A DNA stretch of 64,000 nucleotides from Hymenolepis diminuta (taxonomy: Eukaryota; Platyhelminthes; Cestoda; Cyclophyllidea; Hymenolepididae), in the NCBI GenBank assembly GCA_900708905.1, contig CAADRB010000015.1, forward strand, positions 2,492,199 to 2,556,198. Reading direction: 5' to 3'. Below, piece after piece: positions 1 through 11,810 of the stretch. The notes beneath the pieces are model-generated. The model was given only the letters and a program-made list of their open reading frames with translations, made no database searches and had not been told where the DNA came from. The translations under genes and the position numbers were made by a program. Position 1 is the stretch's first letter. The number at the start of each line of letters is the position of its first letter.

Positions 1-47
1 AATTTAAGCTACTTATTGCAAGTAGGAAGAAAAAACCAAAAGCTTAC

Positions 48-3000
48 AACATCGACGATGTTTTGGAGGAAGGCATATGGACTTCGAGGTGATATTTGAT
101 GGGCAGGCTGTTGAGCATAGAGTACAACTAAGTCTTGGAGGAGTTTTGCATCCAAACTTGTAATCAGGAGTTTGGGAGAACTTGACAAAAGCTGTAAGAA
201 CATAAAAATAAGAGGAGCTTTATCATCAAATTCTGGATTGTGGTGGATGACACAAACTGGAAATCCCATATAAACAGCCACTCGACTAGATAACCAATCT
301 GTTCGGATAGTTTCCTCCTGTAACGTTTGTCACTTTATGAATGTCTTTAACTGTTGAAAGTGGATACCTATACCTTTATCTCCCATAACGAATCAGCGAT
401 GATACCATTTCCAAAGGCCTCTAATGTCTTAAACCTGAACATACGATTAACTAATACTTTATATTTACTGCAGAACCGTTGTGAATGAATTAGTTGAACT
501 TAGAACAAATTGAACCGTAGTAGTCGATTGCTTTTAAAGACTAATAAGATATTCAGCCGGATATTTGGTAAAAGTTCTTTAGAAAATCCTTTCTATCAAT
601 TAAAATTGAGCATCTACCATTTAGAGACTTTCGGCCGACTGCTTCTTACATAATTAGCCATTCCATCGGCTGGATTTCGATTAGCACACTTCGATGATAA
701 TACGATGTCCACAATTGCTAGAAAATATCTTTTTTATTCAGTAAAGGCTCATATTTACCTATAAAATCCCTCACCAAAAGCATTATCAAAGCGCAGAACG
801 AACCTCAGCAAGAAAAGCTAGAAGGGATATCGAATAGGGTAAATCATCTTTCTCATTAATTTCTTCAAGTTGCAAATTCTCCAGGACAAGCTGGTTCCAG
901 ATAGATTCACCAAACAGAGTTCCTAAAGAGACGAAAAATAAAATAATTTACTGACAAATGAAGTTTAATATCCAAATAAAGGAATTGTTTTCTCGGTGAC
1001 TAACCTCTTCTCGGTGCTTTTACATTTAAAGCCTCCTGACTGCCCTGCTTCAACATACGACCAAGCAGAGATGAAAGTAAGATTTGAAACGGTTTTAGAG
1101 TAGAGTCCATCAAATTCGAATAAAGCGATGCCTGCAACTTAAAAGAGTGAAGAATAAATACAACCATAATTGCGATAAACTTTATCATTGTTATTTGTAA
1201 TTTTTATACCATCATTATGGGATGAGGAAAGCTAGCTTTACGTTTATTAAAACGAAAAATGTATAATCGACCATTAGTGTGTACAAAAATTCAATCAAGA
1301 TGGATTATTGATTCGGTCACTGTATGCGAGTCAGTAGGTTTCACTTATGTGCTATCGCTACACAAAACTTACATAATAGCGGCGATACTATTTGGACCAT
1401 ATGCACATCTACCAAGTTTGATAAGAAGACAGATCAACCCCAACCTAACTGTTCAATAGTTGAATGATCACATGTGTTTTCTCTAAGCCCAACATAAATT
1501 TTGAGATGGACTAGGCCGTTATTTTGGCAGTATATATTTAATAAACACTTCAAACCTTTAAATAGAAATCACATTTTGGCGACTCCTCGTAAGAAGGCCA
1601 GGGTCCCATTTGCAGTCCATTGGGAGCATGTAATAGTAAAAGGGCTGCAGAGCAACATGCTCTTTGAGAAACCATCGCTACTGTCCTTCCACGAATGGAA
1701 TGTAGGAGTACGTCAGGAATGGTAAATATTGGCTGAGAGGAGAACAAAGTATAAATAAAGTGAAAAATAATACAAACAAACGCAATTATTATTTATTCTC
1801 CGTAGCCAAAGCATTTATTTGAGCGGAACAAATGTTATATATGACGTGGGGATAATATTTTTAAATTTTACTGATTTTGTACAACAGCCATTTTTAAATG
1901 CTTAGAAAACCACTTTAGACTCACGTCTATTCAAAGAGGTGAAACATAATGTCTAACTTTAACAAGGTTTGAATACGGACGATAAGTAGCTCAGATAAAG
2001 CATTAACAAAATTATCATAATCTCCTTAAATAAATAATTAACCTCTCGATAATATGTAAATATTAATCAAGTTCCTTGCTTCATGTTTAGCTAATGAGAC
2101 TAAAATAGAGATAAAATGACTTGCGCAGTAGATTCCATCATTCTCATTGTTTCGAAATGGAGTGATTGTTGAGTAAAGTTTATTTGGACCCTCTCCAAAC
2201 ATGAGAAGTACACCGAGTACGCAAATCTCCTCCATGAGTAGAGAATTAGTCATCTTCAATAATGGCCTTCGAGCATATAACCAGGATGCTTTCGTTACGC
2301 TTAGACGTTCAGTGATATGAGGTGTTACTGAAATAATTTCAGTAGACAAAAATATAACGGCACATACCTTGATTAACACCATTTTCATCGGCCATTAGCA
2401 GACAAGCGTTGAGAATTCTAAGAAGGTTTAGTAGATTTCCGGATAACTCACATCTTGAATCAGTGAGAAGTGAAACCACTAAACACGAAGGACATTTAAA
2501 TAGCAGACAGACATACCTGTTTCGATAAACCGGCCAAGGCATAGTCGATTGAGAAAAACTTTATCCAAACGGACAACAAGTGTTAACATTCGAAGGAGGT
2601 TTATTCGAAACGGATCTAAAATGTACACAGAAGATAGTTAACCCCTATAAGAGGATTTGGATATTCGTACCGGACTGATAAAAGAGAGTACTAGCTGGAA
2701 CTTCCAATTTTGATGGAAGAGAAACGAATTGTTCTGCTATAAACAATGCAAATTTTTTCCCACCGATCTGAGATAGAGACAACCTTTCCTCTTCAGAGTT
2801 TTCAGATGTGCCACTTTCTGAGGTTTTGTTTGATTGCTGAAATGAGTAACAATTAGTTTGAAAATATAGTTAATTATTCATTTAATGATAGCCTTTCGAA
2901 GGAGAATTAACAGGCTCATTGTGATAGTAAAAAAGGACAAACTTTTAGTATAAACACCTGAACTCACTTCTATTAATCTCTGACCATTCTCAAAGGTTTC

Positions 3001-6000
3001 ACTTAACCTTCGAACCACTTTTTGTTGCTCAAGATTTGGAAACAAAGGAAGCCATACAGACTAAAATGTGGGAGGGAGGGATGAAAATTGAATTATGACA
3101 AACCCAAATCAGCGACAAAAATTCATAGTTCATGGGTATCCTATTCATCAGTTCAAGATAAGCAGGATTCTCTTTTGAATGACAATAGTATATCTAGAAT
3201 GTTGAAAAGATTAATCCCTAGTTTACCATCTTTTGGGTAAGAGCATTCCAACTTGGCTTTCCCAAGAGCAGAAGATAAGGAAATCCAGGAAGACTCAGCA
3301 AAAGAGAAGTTTGCTGCACAGATAGTCGAGGAATAAGAGCATCAATAAGTAATTCTGAAGCTAAGGCCCAAATCAAAATAATGAATAACTCGACCTACCT
3401 TGTGAACAAAGTGATGACCACTGTAGTTCTAATTGCTTAATCATCTAATAAGAACTGAATTGGTGCAATTGGGAATCACCCTACCGCAAATGTAGCCAAA
3501 CATTCAAAAGCAAACATAGAAGGCAATTGTTGAAACCTTCTAATCCCAGCTCGAAGTACGCATTTATATAGACCGAACATGAGGTTCATTATTATTTCCT
3601 TACTTTCATAGTTAGAATTTTCGGCATTCGACAACTCTGAACCGTTAATAAGTGATGTAGTAACAATCATTAGCGCAGGGAATACTCTTCCTGCATCTGA
3701 TTCGCAATCATTAATGTTCTGTGAGTGCAGGTCGTCAAGAAGTAAACAAATAGTTTCCGCATTTCCTCCTGGTATCTGGAAGATATTTCCAAGAACAAGG
3801 CCCCAAAAGGTCTCACATTCTTTTCTAAATGAACTATTTAAATCATCTTCGGTGTTATTAGAAAAGCTCAAGCACCCAGTAGCAAGAACATAGGCTGTCA
3901 GCTGGGTTAAGTTCAGAGAGAAGGTTCTCGGGTCGAAGCTATCTAGCATTAGCGTTTCCTCCTCGTCCCTATATCGATCACATTCTGCGGCAAGATTTCC
4001 CAGATTTCTTGCTCTAAGAAGTGTATTAATAATTAAAGGGATTGTAATCCTGAAAACAGTTCGGACTTTGCTGTCCATAAGAATAGGAGGATAGGAGATA
4101 GCTTTACTCCAACATGTTGCCCCACATTCAACTATTTCAGAATTTGAATAGCCCTTTTTCAATATTTTTCGAGTGAGTATCAACATCCCTTGGAGGATAT
4201 CAACAGGTGCTCTTTCACGAGCAAACAATTTCTGTATTTGAGAAATAAAAACCAGAGTAACGTTCCTTACCCAAATGAGTTGCATCGGAAGGGAGAAGTA
4301 GAGAGAATTCAATACCTTATTAAACTCAAACAAGAGTTCTTCATTTGAAACTTCATCACAAAAATCTTCGCTTAGAAAGAGAAGCAGACTAAAAAAACAT
4401 TTTGTGGTCAGTTTTGACTCACTTTTCTAGATGAATCTGCACATCAATGGCAAGAGATAGGGTCTTAACAATCGTGCCTTCAATCTTTCGTTGAGTTTCA
4501 GTAACATTTGATCCATAAAATGGAATCAAATCAGGATTGCTAGTAAGTAGTGATTTTAGCTGCGATTGTGACTGAATTAGACGTTCTTTATAAGACAAAA
4601 CACAATCAGTAAACAATTTCAAGGGAAACGGTCGGTGGAGCTGTTTTGATCTTAAGGATAGGAAAATTACAAAATTTATTAATGTTACCTCAGATAAGAG
4701 CAAAAACATTTGGAAACAACGTCGAAATTTGAATCCAAATCACTGAATTCGTTGTGAATTAGTGCAAAGAAATTTTCAATCGTGGTTAGATCACAGAAGA
4801 TTTCAACACTTCCAGTATATCTGATGGAAAACTCAACGAGAAGTTTAATTGAAATTACGACTTAAAAATGCGCTCAAGGATGAGAATAGACATTCTTTGA
4901 TATGATCTTTCATCTCTTTCATCAATTTTTGTGGATAAAATCTTTTCAAGAACTAGAAAATTTGATATCAGATTTAAATGAAAGACAAACCATGTGGAAC
5001 TGCATTTGATATCATAAAACGCGGAGAGTTTGTCATTAGTTTCAGTAGAGATAATGCATTTCTAAAATCTTGTAATAAGTAACACCTTCTTACTTTGCAA
5101 CTTCAAACTTCTTGGATAGACAGTCAAAAACATAATCTTTAATTAAAATAAAAATTGATCAGAATAAAAAAGATCTCTCCTACCCAAAATGCCAATTTCA
5201 TGTAGAAAGGGAGCAATATTATCACTTTTATCTCCCGATAGCAACGAAATAAGGATTGAAAGAGCGGCACTACGAAAATTGGGTTTATGAGAACCAAGAT
5301 TTAATCGTAAGGCCATTGGAAATTTTGAATTCGTAATAACACAATTTAATGCCTCTGGAAATTTTATAATCGTACGAATACATTCTAAATTGGAAAACCA
5401 TTTTGATAGTTAAAATGTGACTTTACCAAAAACATTTTCGACAACAGTGACCTCTTCGTGTGGATAACACAAACAATCAAGGAGAATATCACAACAATTT
5501 GATGTAGAAACGTAATCCAAACAATCAATATGCCTAAGAAGAACACCCAGGCAATAGGCTGAACTTCCTAGCAGGGCCTGAATTGAATGATGAAATTGAT
5601 TGATGATGCATTGAAGTAAAATGTCTAAAGAGAGTAAACTGGAAGCTCAAACTTTACCTGGTGCATCATCAAAAATTATTTCATGATTTTCAATAATTTC
5701 TGCCAGCAAGACAAGAGCATTGCATTTTTCATTAATATCATCTTCATCTGAGCTCTGACAAAATGAAAACAATGTTATCAAAGTTCCTACCACTTCGATT
5801 CTAAGTGGAGACAAGATTAAAGTGACAACATTCCGGTCTATTGGAATATGACGAAGTAATGCAGAAATAACTAAAAGTGCTTTGAAATTATTAATGATGT
5901 ACTGTTCTTGAGAAGAGATACACAATCGTCCTTTTCAACCAAATATAGATCTAAAATAGATAAAACAAAGAGTAATTTACTCCATAATGCTTCGAAAGCC

Positions 6001-6209
6001 GTGAAAAACATATCATTATTTTTATTCAGAGTGGACGATTTACTAGGCTGTTGGCTTAAAATATCAAGACATGCACGACCATATTCAAGACGTTCATTCA
6101 TATGTTTCTTTTTATCAGTCATATTCTCAACTAAGCATACGATGCAAACGACCTGTGAAAGATCGTATATTGATCTTAATTTTGCATCTTCTCTATGCAG
6201 GCAGATCAT
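48..6209 (-). CDS. Large ARM/HEAT-like helical repeat protein, multi-exon, 3' end outside window
   Basis: Exons in order: 6209-5924, 5879-5658, 5624-5427, 5384-5184, 5136-5094, 5061-4991, 4952-4862, 4820-4689, 4650-4423, 4388-3485, 3394-3227, 3060-2968, 2836-2671, 2615-2517, 2478-2368, 2327-about 2043, 1732-1556, 1137-1005, 922-804, 427-374, 317-48. Every boundary is GT..AG and phases match at each junction except 2043/1732, which I could not resolve. Introns are mostly 32-56 nt. The product exceeds 1,300 residues, rich in Leu-rich amphipathic helices (for example ALLGSSAYCLGVLLRHI, NALSLLKLMTN, FALFIAEQFVSLP), typical of armadillo/HEAT-type scaffolds. There is no signal peptide or clear catalytic motif. 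The start is the ATG at 6209, in frame with exon 1; an upstream exon cannot be excluded. I do not recognise the family. The frame is open at the left edge, so the C-terminus is missing. Confidence 0.8.
2025..2042 (-). other. 18-nt intron-like gap with two in-frame stops
   Basis: At the end of the exon 2327-2043 the frame meets GTTAATTATTTATTTAAG, which starts with GT, ends with AG, is a multiple of three and carries two TAA codons in frame. The frame then stays open for about 31 codons (helical, Leu-rich) to a TAG at 1927-1929. Either the protein ends at the first TAA and the exons below 1732 belong to another gene or transcript, or a normal donor lies slightly upstream (a GC donor after ..KHE near 2080 would give the phase 0 needed by exon 1732-1556), or this is an exceptionally short intron. 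The sequence alone does not decide. Confidence 0.35.
5951..5980 (-). other. Possible 30-nt optional intron inside first exon
   Basis: Within the first exon of the repeat-protein gene, a 30-nt stretch begins GTAAAT and ends TTTTAG. It is a multiple of three without a stop, so it can be read through (SKLLFVLSIL) or spliced out without changing frame. The other introns of this gene are only slightly longer, so splicing is plausible; the hydrophobic reading also suits a helical repeat. Confidence 0.3.
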
Positions 6210-7460
6210 CTTTCACGATATTACGTAAGTGAATTGAACGGTGCGCAGTGCTAACAACTTGTTAAAATGTCATTTATTTACTCTAATAAGGTGCTCACAG
6301 AAAATATAAGCTTACTTTTCAGTTTATTACATGAATATATTGTACTATATTTAATAAAATATTACAATGTATTAATATTTTATAATTACGTCAACTACAG
6401 TTTTAAGTAGACGATTTGCGCAATGTACCGTATTAAAATACTATACATAATATTGCAAAGCTATGCTTTTTATGATTAATTCAAAATAAATAACACACTT
6501 TGGAGGAAATTTTGGCTAATATTGCATAAATCGAAGATAAAAACACATTTTAATATGTTCCTAAACGTTTTCACATGTTCCACTCTTCCAGTGGATGATA
6601 AATTCCACAGTACTCGAATTTGTGAATATCCTAGTAAATTTCACAATCCTTCTGTCTTATTTTTTCATTATTCTTTCCTTTATTTTGCTAAAACTATTCC
6701 TTTATCTAAGTTCAAGAATTCAGATAGTTATTAAACTACTATACAATCCATCAGGCTCCTAACTAAAGAGCCCAAATCCTTGCTATAAGCTCAATAGTTC
6801 ACAAGAGATCACGTCCCAGTGGATAGACGCCTGTAACTCGGTTGTGAGTCTTCGGGCTTACATAAAAGCCTTACGGCTTACAAAATAATGGTGGAGTACA
6901 CTACCCATTTTCGAAACTCTCACTTGATATATTAAGTTCTGATCCGCTGAAATTTTTGCACAAAATCTGTATGTCAAAAATGACTTAATTATTAAAGTTA
7001 TCAATAGTCCACTACTGAGAGCATCTGAAATTTAAACATATTCTTCTATATACGAAAGAGACTTATATTCTGCAAGTAATATGCGGATGAAAACTCAAGA
7101 AAAGCACTTTAAATTCCTTTTTCCAAATATTTCCATCGATACACTCCAAAAGACCTCCATTGGTAATGTTAATAATTATCGGCTTATTAATAAAATTAAT
7201 GAAAGTTACACTATTTGGTTAAATAAATTCAGGTCTAGTGATTCACGATTTTTGGAGTCATGAGATTTGCTCATTTGAATCCGAGAATTTCATATCACTA
7301 CTTAGATCCAAAGAATATGCTTAGCTTTCCTAAAATACTTTGAAAGAAAATTTGTTTTGAACAATGGGAGCAGTGTTGTGATGTTTGACGTTTCACCTAC
7401 CTTCATTAGACCCAATTGCCCTGGAAATTGGCCCATTTTATTCGTTGTTTATCGTTATAC
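6210..7460. other. Intergenic stretch, nothing convincing
   Basis: AT-rich sequence between the repeat-protein gene and the ATP6AP2-like exons. It contains short open frames without motifs. The 5' flank of the gene starting at 6209 is here, but no clear promoter element is visible. It is also where the missing last exon of the ATP6AP2-like gene should lie; no membrane span with an MDPG-type tail was found on the minus strand. Confidence 0.4.
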
Positions 7461-9104
7461 CTGTGGAACAATGACCCCAAAAATGTGTGCGTTGAGATGT
7501 CGCCGTCCCTTTAGTACCAATTCAGGTTTGTTTTTTTGTATGACTTTTACTATTCTGATAGTAAATTTCGCTACTTAACTACTGAAGGTTTGGCCAAGAG
7601 TCACATATATTTTAGCAAATACTCAATAATAACAATTGCCTTCAATTTCATTCAAAATTTTGTTAGAATATCTTCTAGCTATAACCCATCCGTCTTCTAC
7701 GCTTTAATGTTTGTTTTGCGGTTCTAAATGCTCTTTGTATTTAAATTTTCAAAAGCACTAACACACTAAGGTCAAATATTAAAAAGAGTATCAGTTGACG
7801 GTGATGGTATGTCTGCTCGTCTTTGGTCCAGATTCTCAATTAAGTCTTCCCATAAGTGAAATTATATATCTATCCCGTTGTAAAATTGTCGCAATATTTC
7901 ATAATCTTCCTGGAGCAGTATTTCTCTAAGCATCTAAAATTTCGAAAACGAAACAAATCCATGTTAACGAAATGGAAATTGATTTCTATAATAAAGCATC
8001 AGCAGGCAAACTAAACAATCTAAATTACTTATACGTCATTTTATATCACTTTGCTGATGAGTGAATATATTTACTGTGAGATTAACCTACTTCAGTTAAA
8101 TAATGTCCCACTGCAAAAGCCCTGTCCTGCAGTTCGTCTAAGTACTTCACAACATTCTGCACATATTCTGCCCCATTATCTTCAGCATCAGTCGAATTTA
8201 GGCTTGTCTAAAATGAAAACAAAAAAGAGAGAAATATGAGAAAGTGGATGAAGTTAAAGTTAACTTTTCAATTTTATAACATACCCATAAAAAAGGTATC
8301 AGAAATAAAGGGGTTACATCTGGAGCATAGCGTTGCCTAAACTCCATTAAACCTGCACGAAAACTTTCCACATTTGTTTGCGACAAATCTTCCTCACTGA
8401 TCTATAATGAAATATAGTGTAAATTTTTCACTATCAGAAAATGTAAAATTTTTCATTAAATAAATAGAAGATTTCTATTTAAGGTACATAAAATATAAAT
8501 CGGACAGAATTAATTTAAAGTAACTTGAAAATTGCCGAATAAATAGAGGACAAACCTGAGACGCATGCTCTTTGACGTTAAGTATATGAAGTAAGAAATT
8601 TTTAAGGCCAAATTTCGTAAAATCGACTAGTTCCGAATTATTAGTTATTATAAATATAGGGTCAGTAATAGGTGCTCCAGTTTCTAAATCAACACCAATT
8701 TGCTCATACGCTGAAAGGTGGAAATAATTGGAATTTTGGTGAGAAGAATGTGGCAGGTCAGAAGGTAGCGGTTCCTGAAATGTTAAAAAATTTAAATAAC
8801 TTTATTATTACGAATAAAAAGCGATATACTGGACAACGAATACTTCGTTTTGTAACTGAATATCTATATTTAAAATAATACTTCTCATTAAGAAAGGTTT
8901 AAACTACGGATAGAAGGAAGAAATCATGAATCAGCCCTAATGAGAAACTCATGACTGACCAACATCGCTGAATGCAAATCGATCAATATCGTTCTCGAGA
9001 CCTTCGACCGGATGGCCGTGCAATTTGTCCGCGACGCCAACCACGGATATCAAATATGAACAAATACCATGAACAAAAATACAGACAAAGATGGTATTAC
9101 AATT
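7461..9104 (-). CDS. ATP6AP2: ATP6AP2 (renin receptor)-like V-ATPase accessory protein, partial
   Basis: Five exons: 9104-8960, 8710-8556, 8401-8285, 8207-8087, 7570-7461, with GT..AG introns of 249, 154, 77 and 516 nt; phases 1, 0, 0, 1 agree at each join. The first reads ..ISVVGVADKLHGHPVEG.., like the central VxVxGV(N/D)KL region of ATP6AP2. Later exons contain SELVDF.., FRAGLMEFRQRYAPD.. and YVQNVVKYLDELQDRAF.., which follow the family pattern LAGLDEIGKRYG.. then ILVDALQKFADDMYSLY; the fifth ends with a beta-like AKFTIRIVKV. In the family this is a type I membrane glycoprotein that assists V-ATPase assembly. Missing here are the signal peptide, the transmembrane span and the conserved MDPGxDSIIYRMT tail. 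A 40-nt GT..AG intron after 7461 would lead into GNWV and a stop. The assignment rests on remembered family sequence, not on a search. Confidence 0.5.
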
Positions 9105-10363
9105 CTATTTAATTTAAATCATGATCAGACATTTCCAAATCAAATCAGACTTACACATTTATTTCTGGGAAATTTTGATAGGAAAAGATACAAGAATAGA
9201 ATCGTCAAATATTTAAATAGCGGTAATTATAAAGCCGACCTGATAAAAGACAAGGCCTGAACTTTCAGAGCAAATCTTTAACCTCGAATTCTATTGATCT
9301 ATATAAATTGGAAGAATGCAGGAAAAATGTCGGGACAAGGGGGATAAATATTATCGAGTAAATTTCTGAAATTCTTCATTTAGGTTAAATTTCAAAATCT
9401 GAATTTTACTGTACACACAAATATAACTAGGATGGGCCTTAAAGTGAATAAATAGAAAGCAATATAAATCCTGCTAGCCATTTTCTATGAATAACAACAC
9501 GCAACATACCGGGGATTAAATTAGAACAAGCTAATTAACCATACCTAACTCAATCTAACGATGGTGCCAACGCGCTAGTTTTGAGAAATTTTAAAATGTA
9601 CTCAGGTATCAATGGAAATAACAGAAAAAGGGATTGAGTTATATAGCACTGTAACTCTAATATTAGAATATTTTGAGTAAATGATTTCTTCTGTCTTTAG
9701 ATGAATCGGAAGTGATTAAAATAATGCAAATCTTTGCTCGTGAAAACCGACGTTTGGAGTTAAAGTCCATTAGAATAAAAAATTCCCTAAAAAGCTCAAG
9801 ACATGGAGGCATTCAAAACAATAGAAGCTACATAAAAATTCCGTTTTCAGGATCAAAATCTCCAAACCTTCAAACAAATTAAATAAGAAAGAATCTAGAT
9901 GGGTTTGGATGACAAATGCGCTGAATGTAAGATGAAAAGCTCTTTATCCAGTGAGCTGTACCAAGTTTTAAGTGCCATGGGCAGTCTCACGGCTGTAAAA
10001 ATTCAAATGAAATGGTCAACCATTCAATTAAATCAACTGACCAACAAGCTCTAAATATTGGAGATATGAATTCATTCAGAATCCTAGGTGCCAGTTATTG
10101 AAAACTGAGATATAATACATTAGGATATTACGAAGTGAATCATACCCCTATGAGAAAATTGATAGACCATAGCAACTAGGATTCAAACAAAGTAGGAATT
10201 TTAATACTGATGTACCTATATACTGCTAATTTACTTTTAGTCTGGTTTCATTCAATACCAGACCATTGTGTTACTTCGCATGTAAGAAAGGTATCTAGTA
10301 ATTAAAATTTGCAAATGATTGTATAGCCACAAGTAATAATAATGAATAATTGTCTGAACTTAC

Positions 10364-10564
10364 TATAATTTTGATTTCACCTGCGATAGTTGGCAATATA
10401 CCGATTTGGTTAAAATGAGCTCGACACATCGGACATGTTCGATTGCCTGTACTTGCCCATCTTTTGATGCAAACGTAGCAGAATTCATGCGAGCAACCAC
10501 TGGGAATACCACTTGGAGATGCCATGTGGTTTCGACAGACAGCGCAATCATTCAAGTCATCCAT
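10364..10564 (-). CDS. C3HC4 RING-finger protein, first exon
   Basis: A 67-codon exon starts at ATG 10564 and ends at a strong donor (GTAAGTT) in phase 0. It encodes a complete RING finger: C7-x2-C10, C24-x-H26, C29-x2-C32, C44-x2-C47 (local motifs CAVC, CSHEFCYVC, CPMC), with the usual Trp36 after the sixth ligand. This pattern indicates a zinc-binding E3 ubiquitin ligase module. No second domain is visible, so the substrate class is unknown. The later exons should lie below 10363; one weak candidate (about 9980-9885) stops at once in the required phase. It is probably independent of the ATP6AP2-like gene on the same strand, whose first detected exon is 1.3 kb away. Confidence 0.75.
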
Positions 10565-11632
10565 ACTGAGAAGTTTCAAATTTTGGTAAATTAAAACAAC
10601 GGTAGAATCCAATCATATTTGAATTGAAGTCGCCAATAGCAGAATAGACAAAAGATAATAAAAAGGTCACTGCGTTCAATTATCACGTGGTGTTAACTCA
10701 CTCTAATCTCGATTTCTCATCTCTGTTAAATATTCAGGCCATAAACATGGCTGTTTACCTTATGCAGGTCATCTAAAGACCCTAATCGTACTTTGAGATC
10801 GAATAAAAATTTAATAATTTATATCAGTCTATTCGTGCATTAACGACTATGTGTCACATCCAGCCTTAGATACAACGTTGAATGCCATTAATTTTGGGGG
10901 AATTATTTATCAAACTATTGTAATCCACAAAGCACTTTTCTGATGAAAAATGGGAATGTAGGCTCGCTAGCTCAAACGATAGCATTCAACCCAGCAGGCA
11001 GAGTGAACTAATGGGAAATCTAGCATGCCAAGATATACTTGTAGTGATTACACTTATCAAATCTTTTCCAAAGTAAAATTGAACCACACCGGTATTAATT
11101 TTCTGTCTAGACAACATTTTTCTAACAATTCATCGGTTTCCGCAGTCACTCTGACCCTCGATCAAACTCAGTTGAATGGCAGTTGTGGGTACGACTCCAA
11201 CCTAATTAAAGTGAAAATTCACCCCTAGATACAACTGTCGAACCGGTCTTCGCGTGGGTTCCGACAGTGAATAACTGGATGTCGCCTACCTTGTTTGATC
11301 TGTATATACTCCTTTTATAAAACTAAACATCATGCACTACCCGCATCTTTTCACTCACACATGTTTCGCCCGTACTCCTGAACTTGCCCTCTATTTCTCA
11401 AATAAGCTCTCCAACCGGAGGTCTCTCATTTCTCTACCTTGTTGGGTGGTTACGATCGAAAGGAGTTCAACGGGCGAAAGGTCAGCATGACTTTGTAATC
11501 TCCTAGAAGGCAAAGGTGTCCCTAGGGCATTCAATATACTCATCATCATGCCCCTTACTAAAGTTGCCTTTGAGGTCGTTTTCTCCCATGTTTTCTGTAT
11601 TTCATGATTCTTGGTCCGTACTATAGACTGTA

Positions 11633-11810
11633 GAGTTCACAATGCTACTAGGGCTGACAAAGGAATCTCGCGTGTGCCTGAACTTTCTGGAAAGTCTGAC
11701 CTTACTACAGACCGCGTATCGAGTTAGTGTGACCGTGCATGCAGAGGTCTTCCCGGCTAATTATCAATAAATATTCCTGCAGCTTAACGTTGATTATATT
11801 TAATGATTAA
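11633..11810 (+). repeat. Dispersed repeat, copy A (pairs with 21456-21630)
   Basis: Begins with GAGTTCACAATGCTAC, followed by a GC-rich stretch with AATCT-CGCGTGTGC, then GCGTATC, GTGTG/CGTGCATGCAGA, AATATTCC and CGTTGA-TATATTTAATG. The same landmarks in the same order recur at 21456-21630, so the two are diverged copies of one family. The preceding 400 bp (11221-11632) are also unusually GC-rich and may belong to the same element. No coding frame is visible. It may be an LTR fragment or a short non-autonomous element. Confidence 0.6.

Noticed and set aside
1374..1449. Possible minus-strand exon (ICLLIKLGRCAYGPNS..) with a GTAAGT donor
   Set aside because: Its phases do not fit between exons 1732-1556 and 1137-1005, which join each other directly in phase 0.
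2025..2042. Reading TAA as Tyr, as in flatworm mitochondria
   Set aside because: The spliceosomal introns and gene content show this is nuclear DNA, where TAA is a stop.
8960..10564. RING exon and ATP6AP2-like exons as one gene
   Set aside because: No linking exon in phase, and no known family combines a RING finger with the ATP6AP2 luminal domain.
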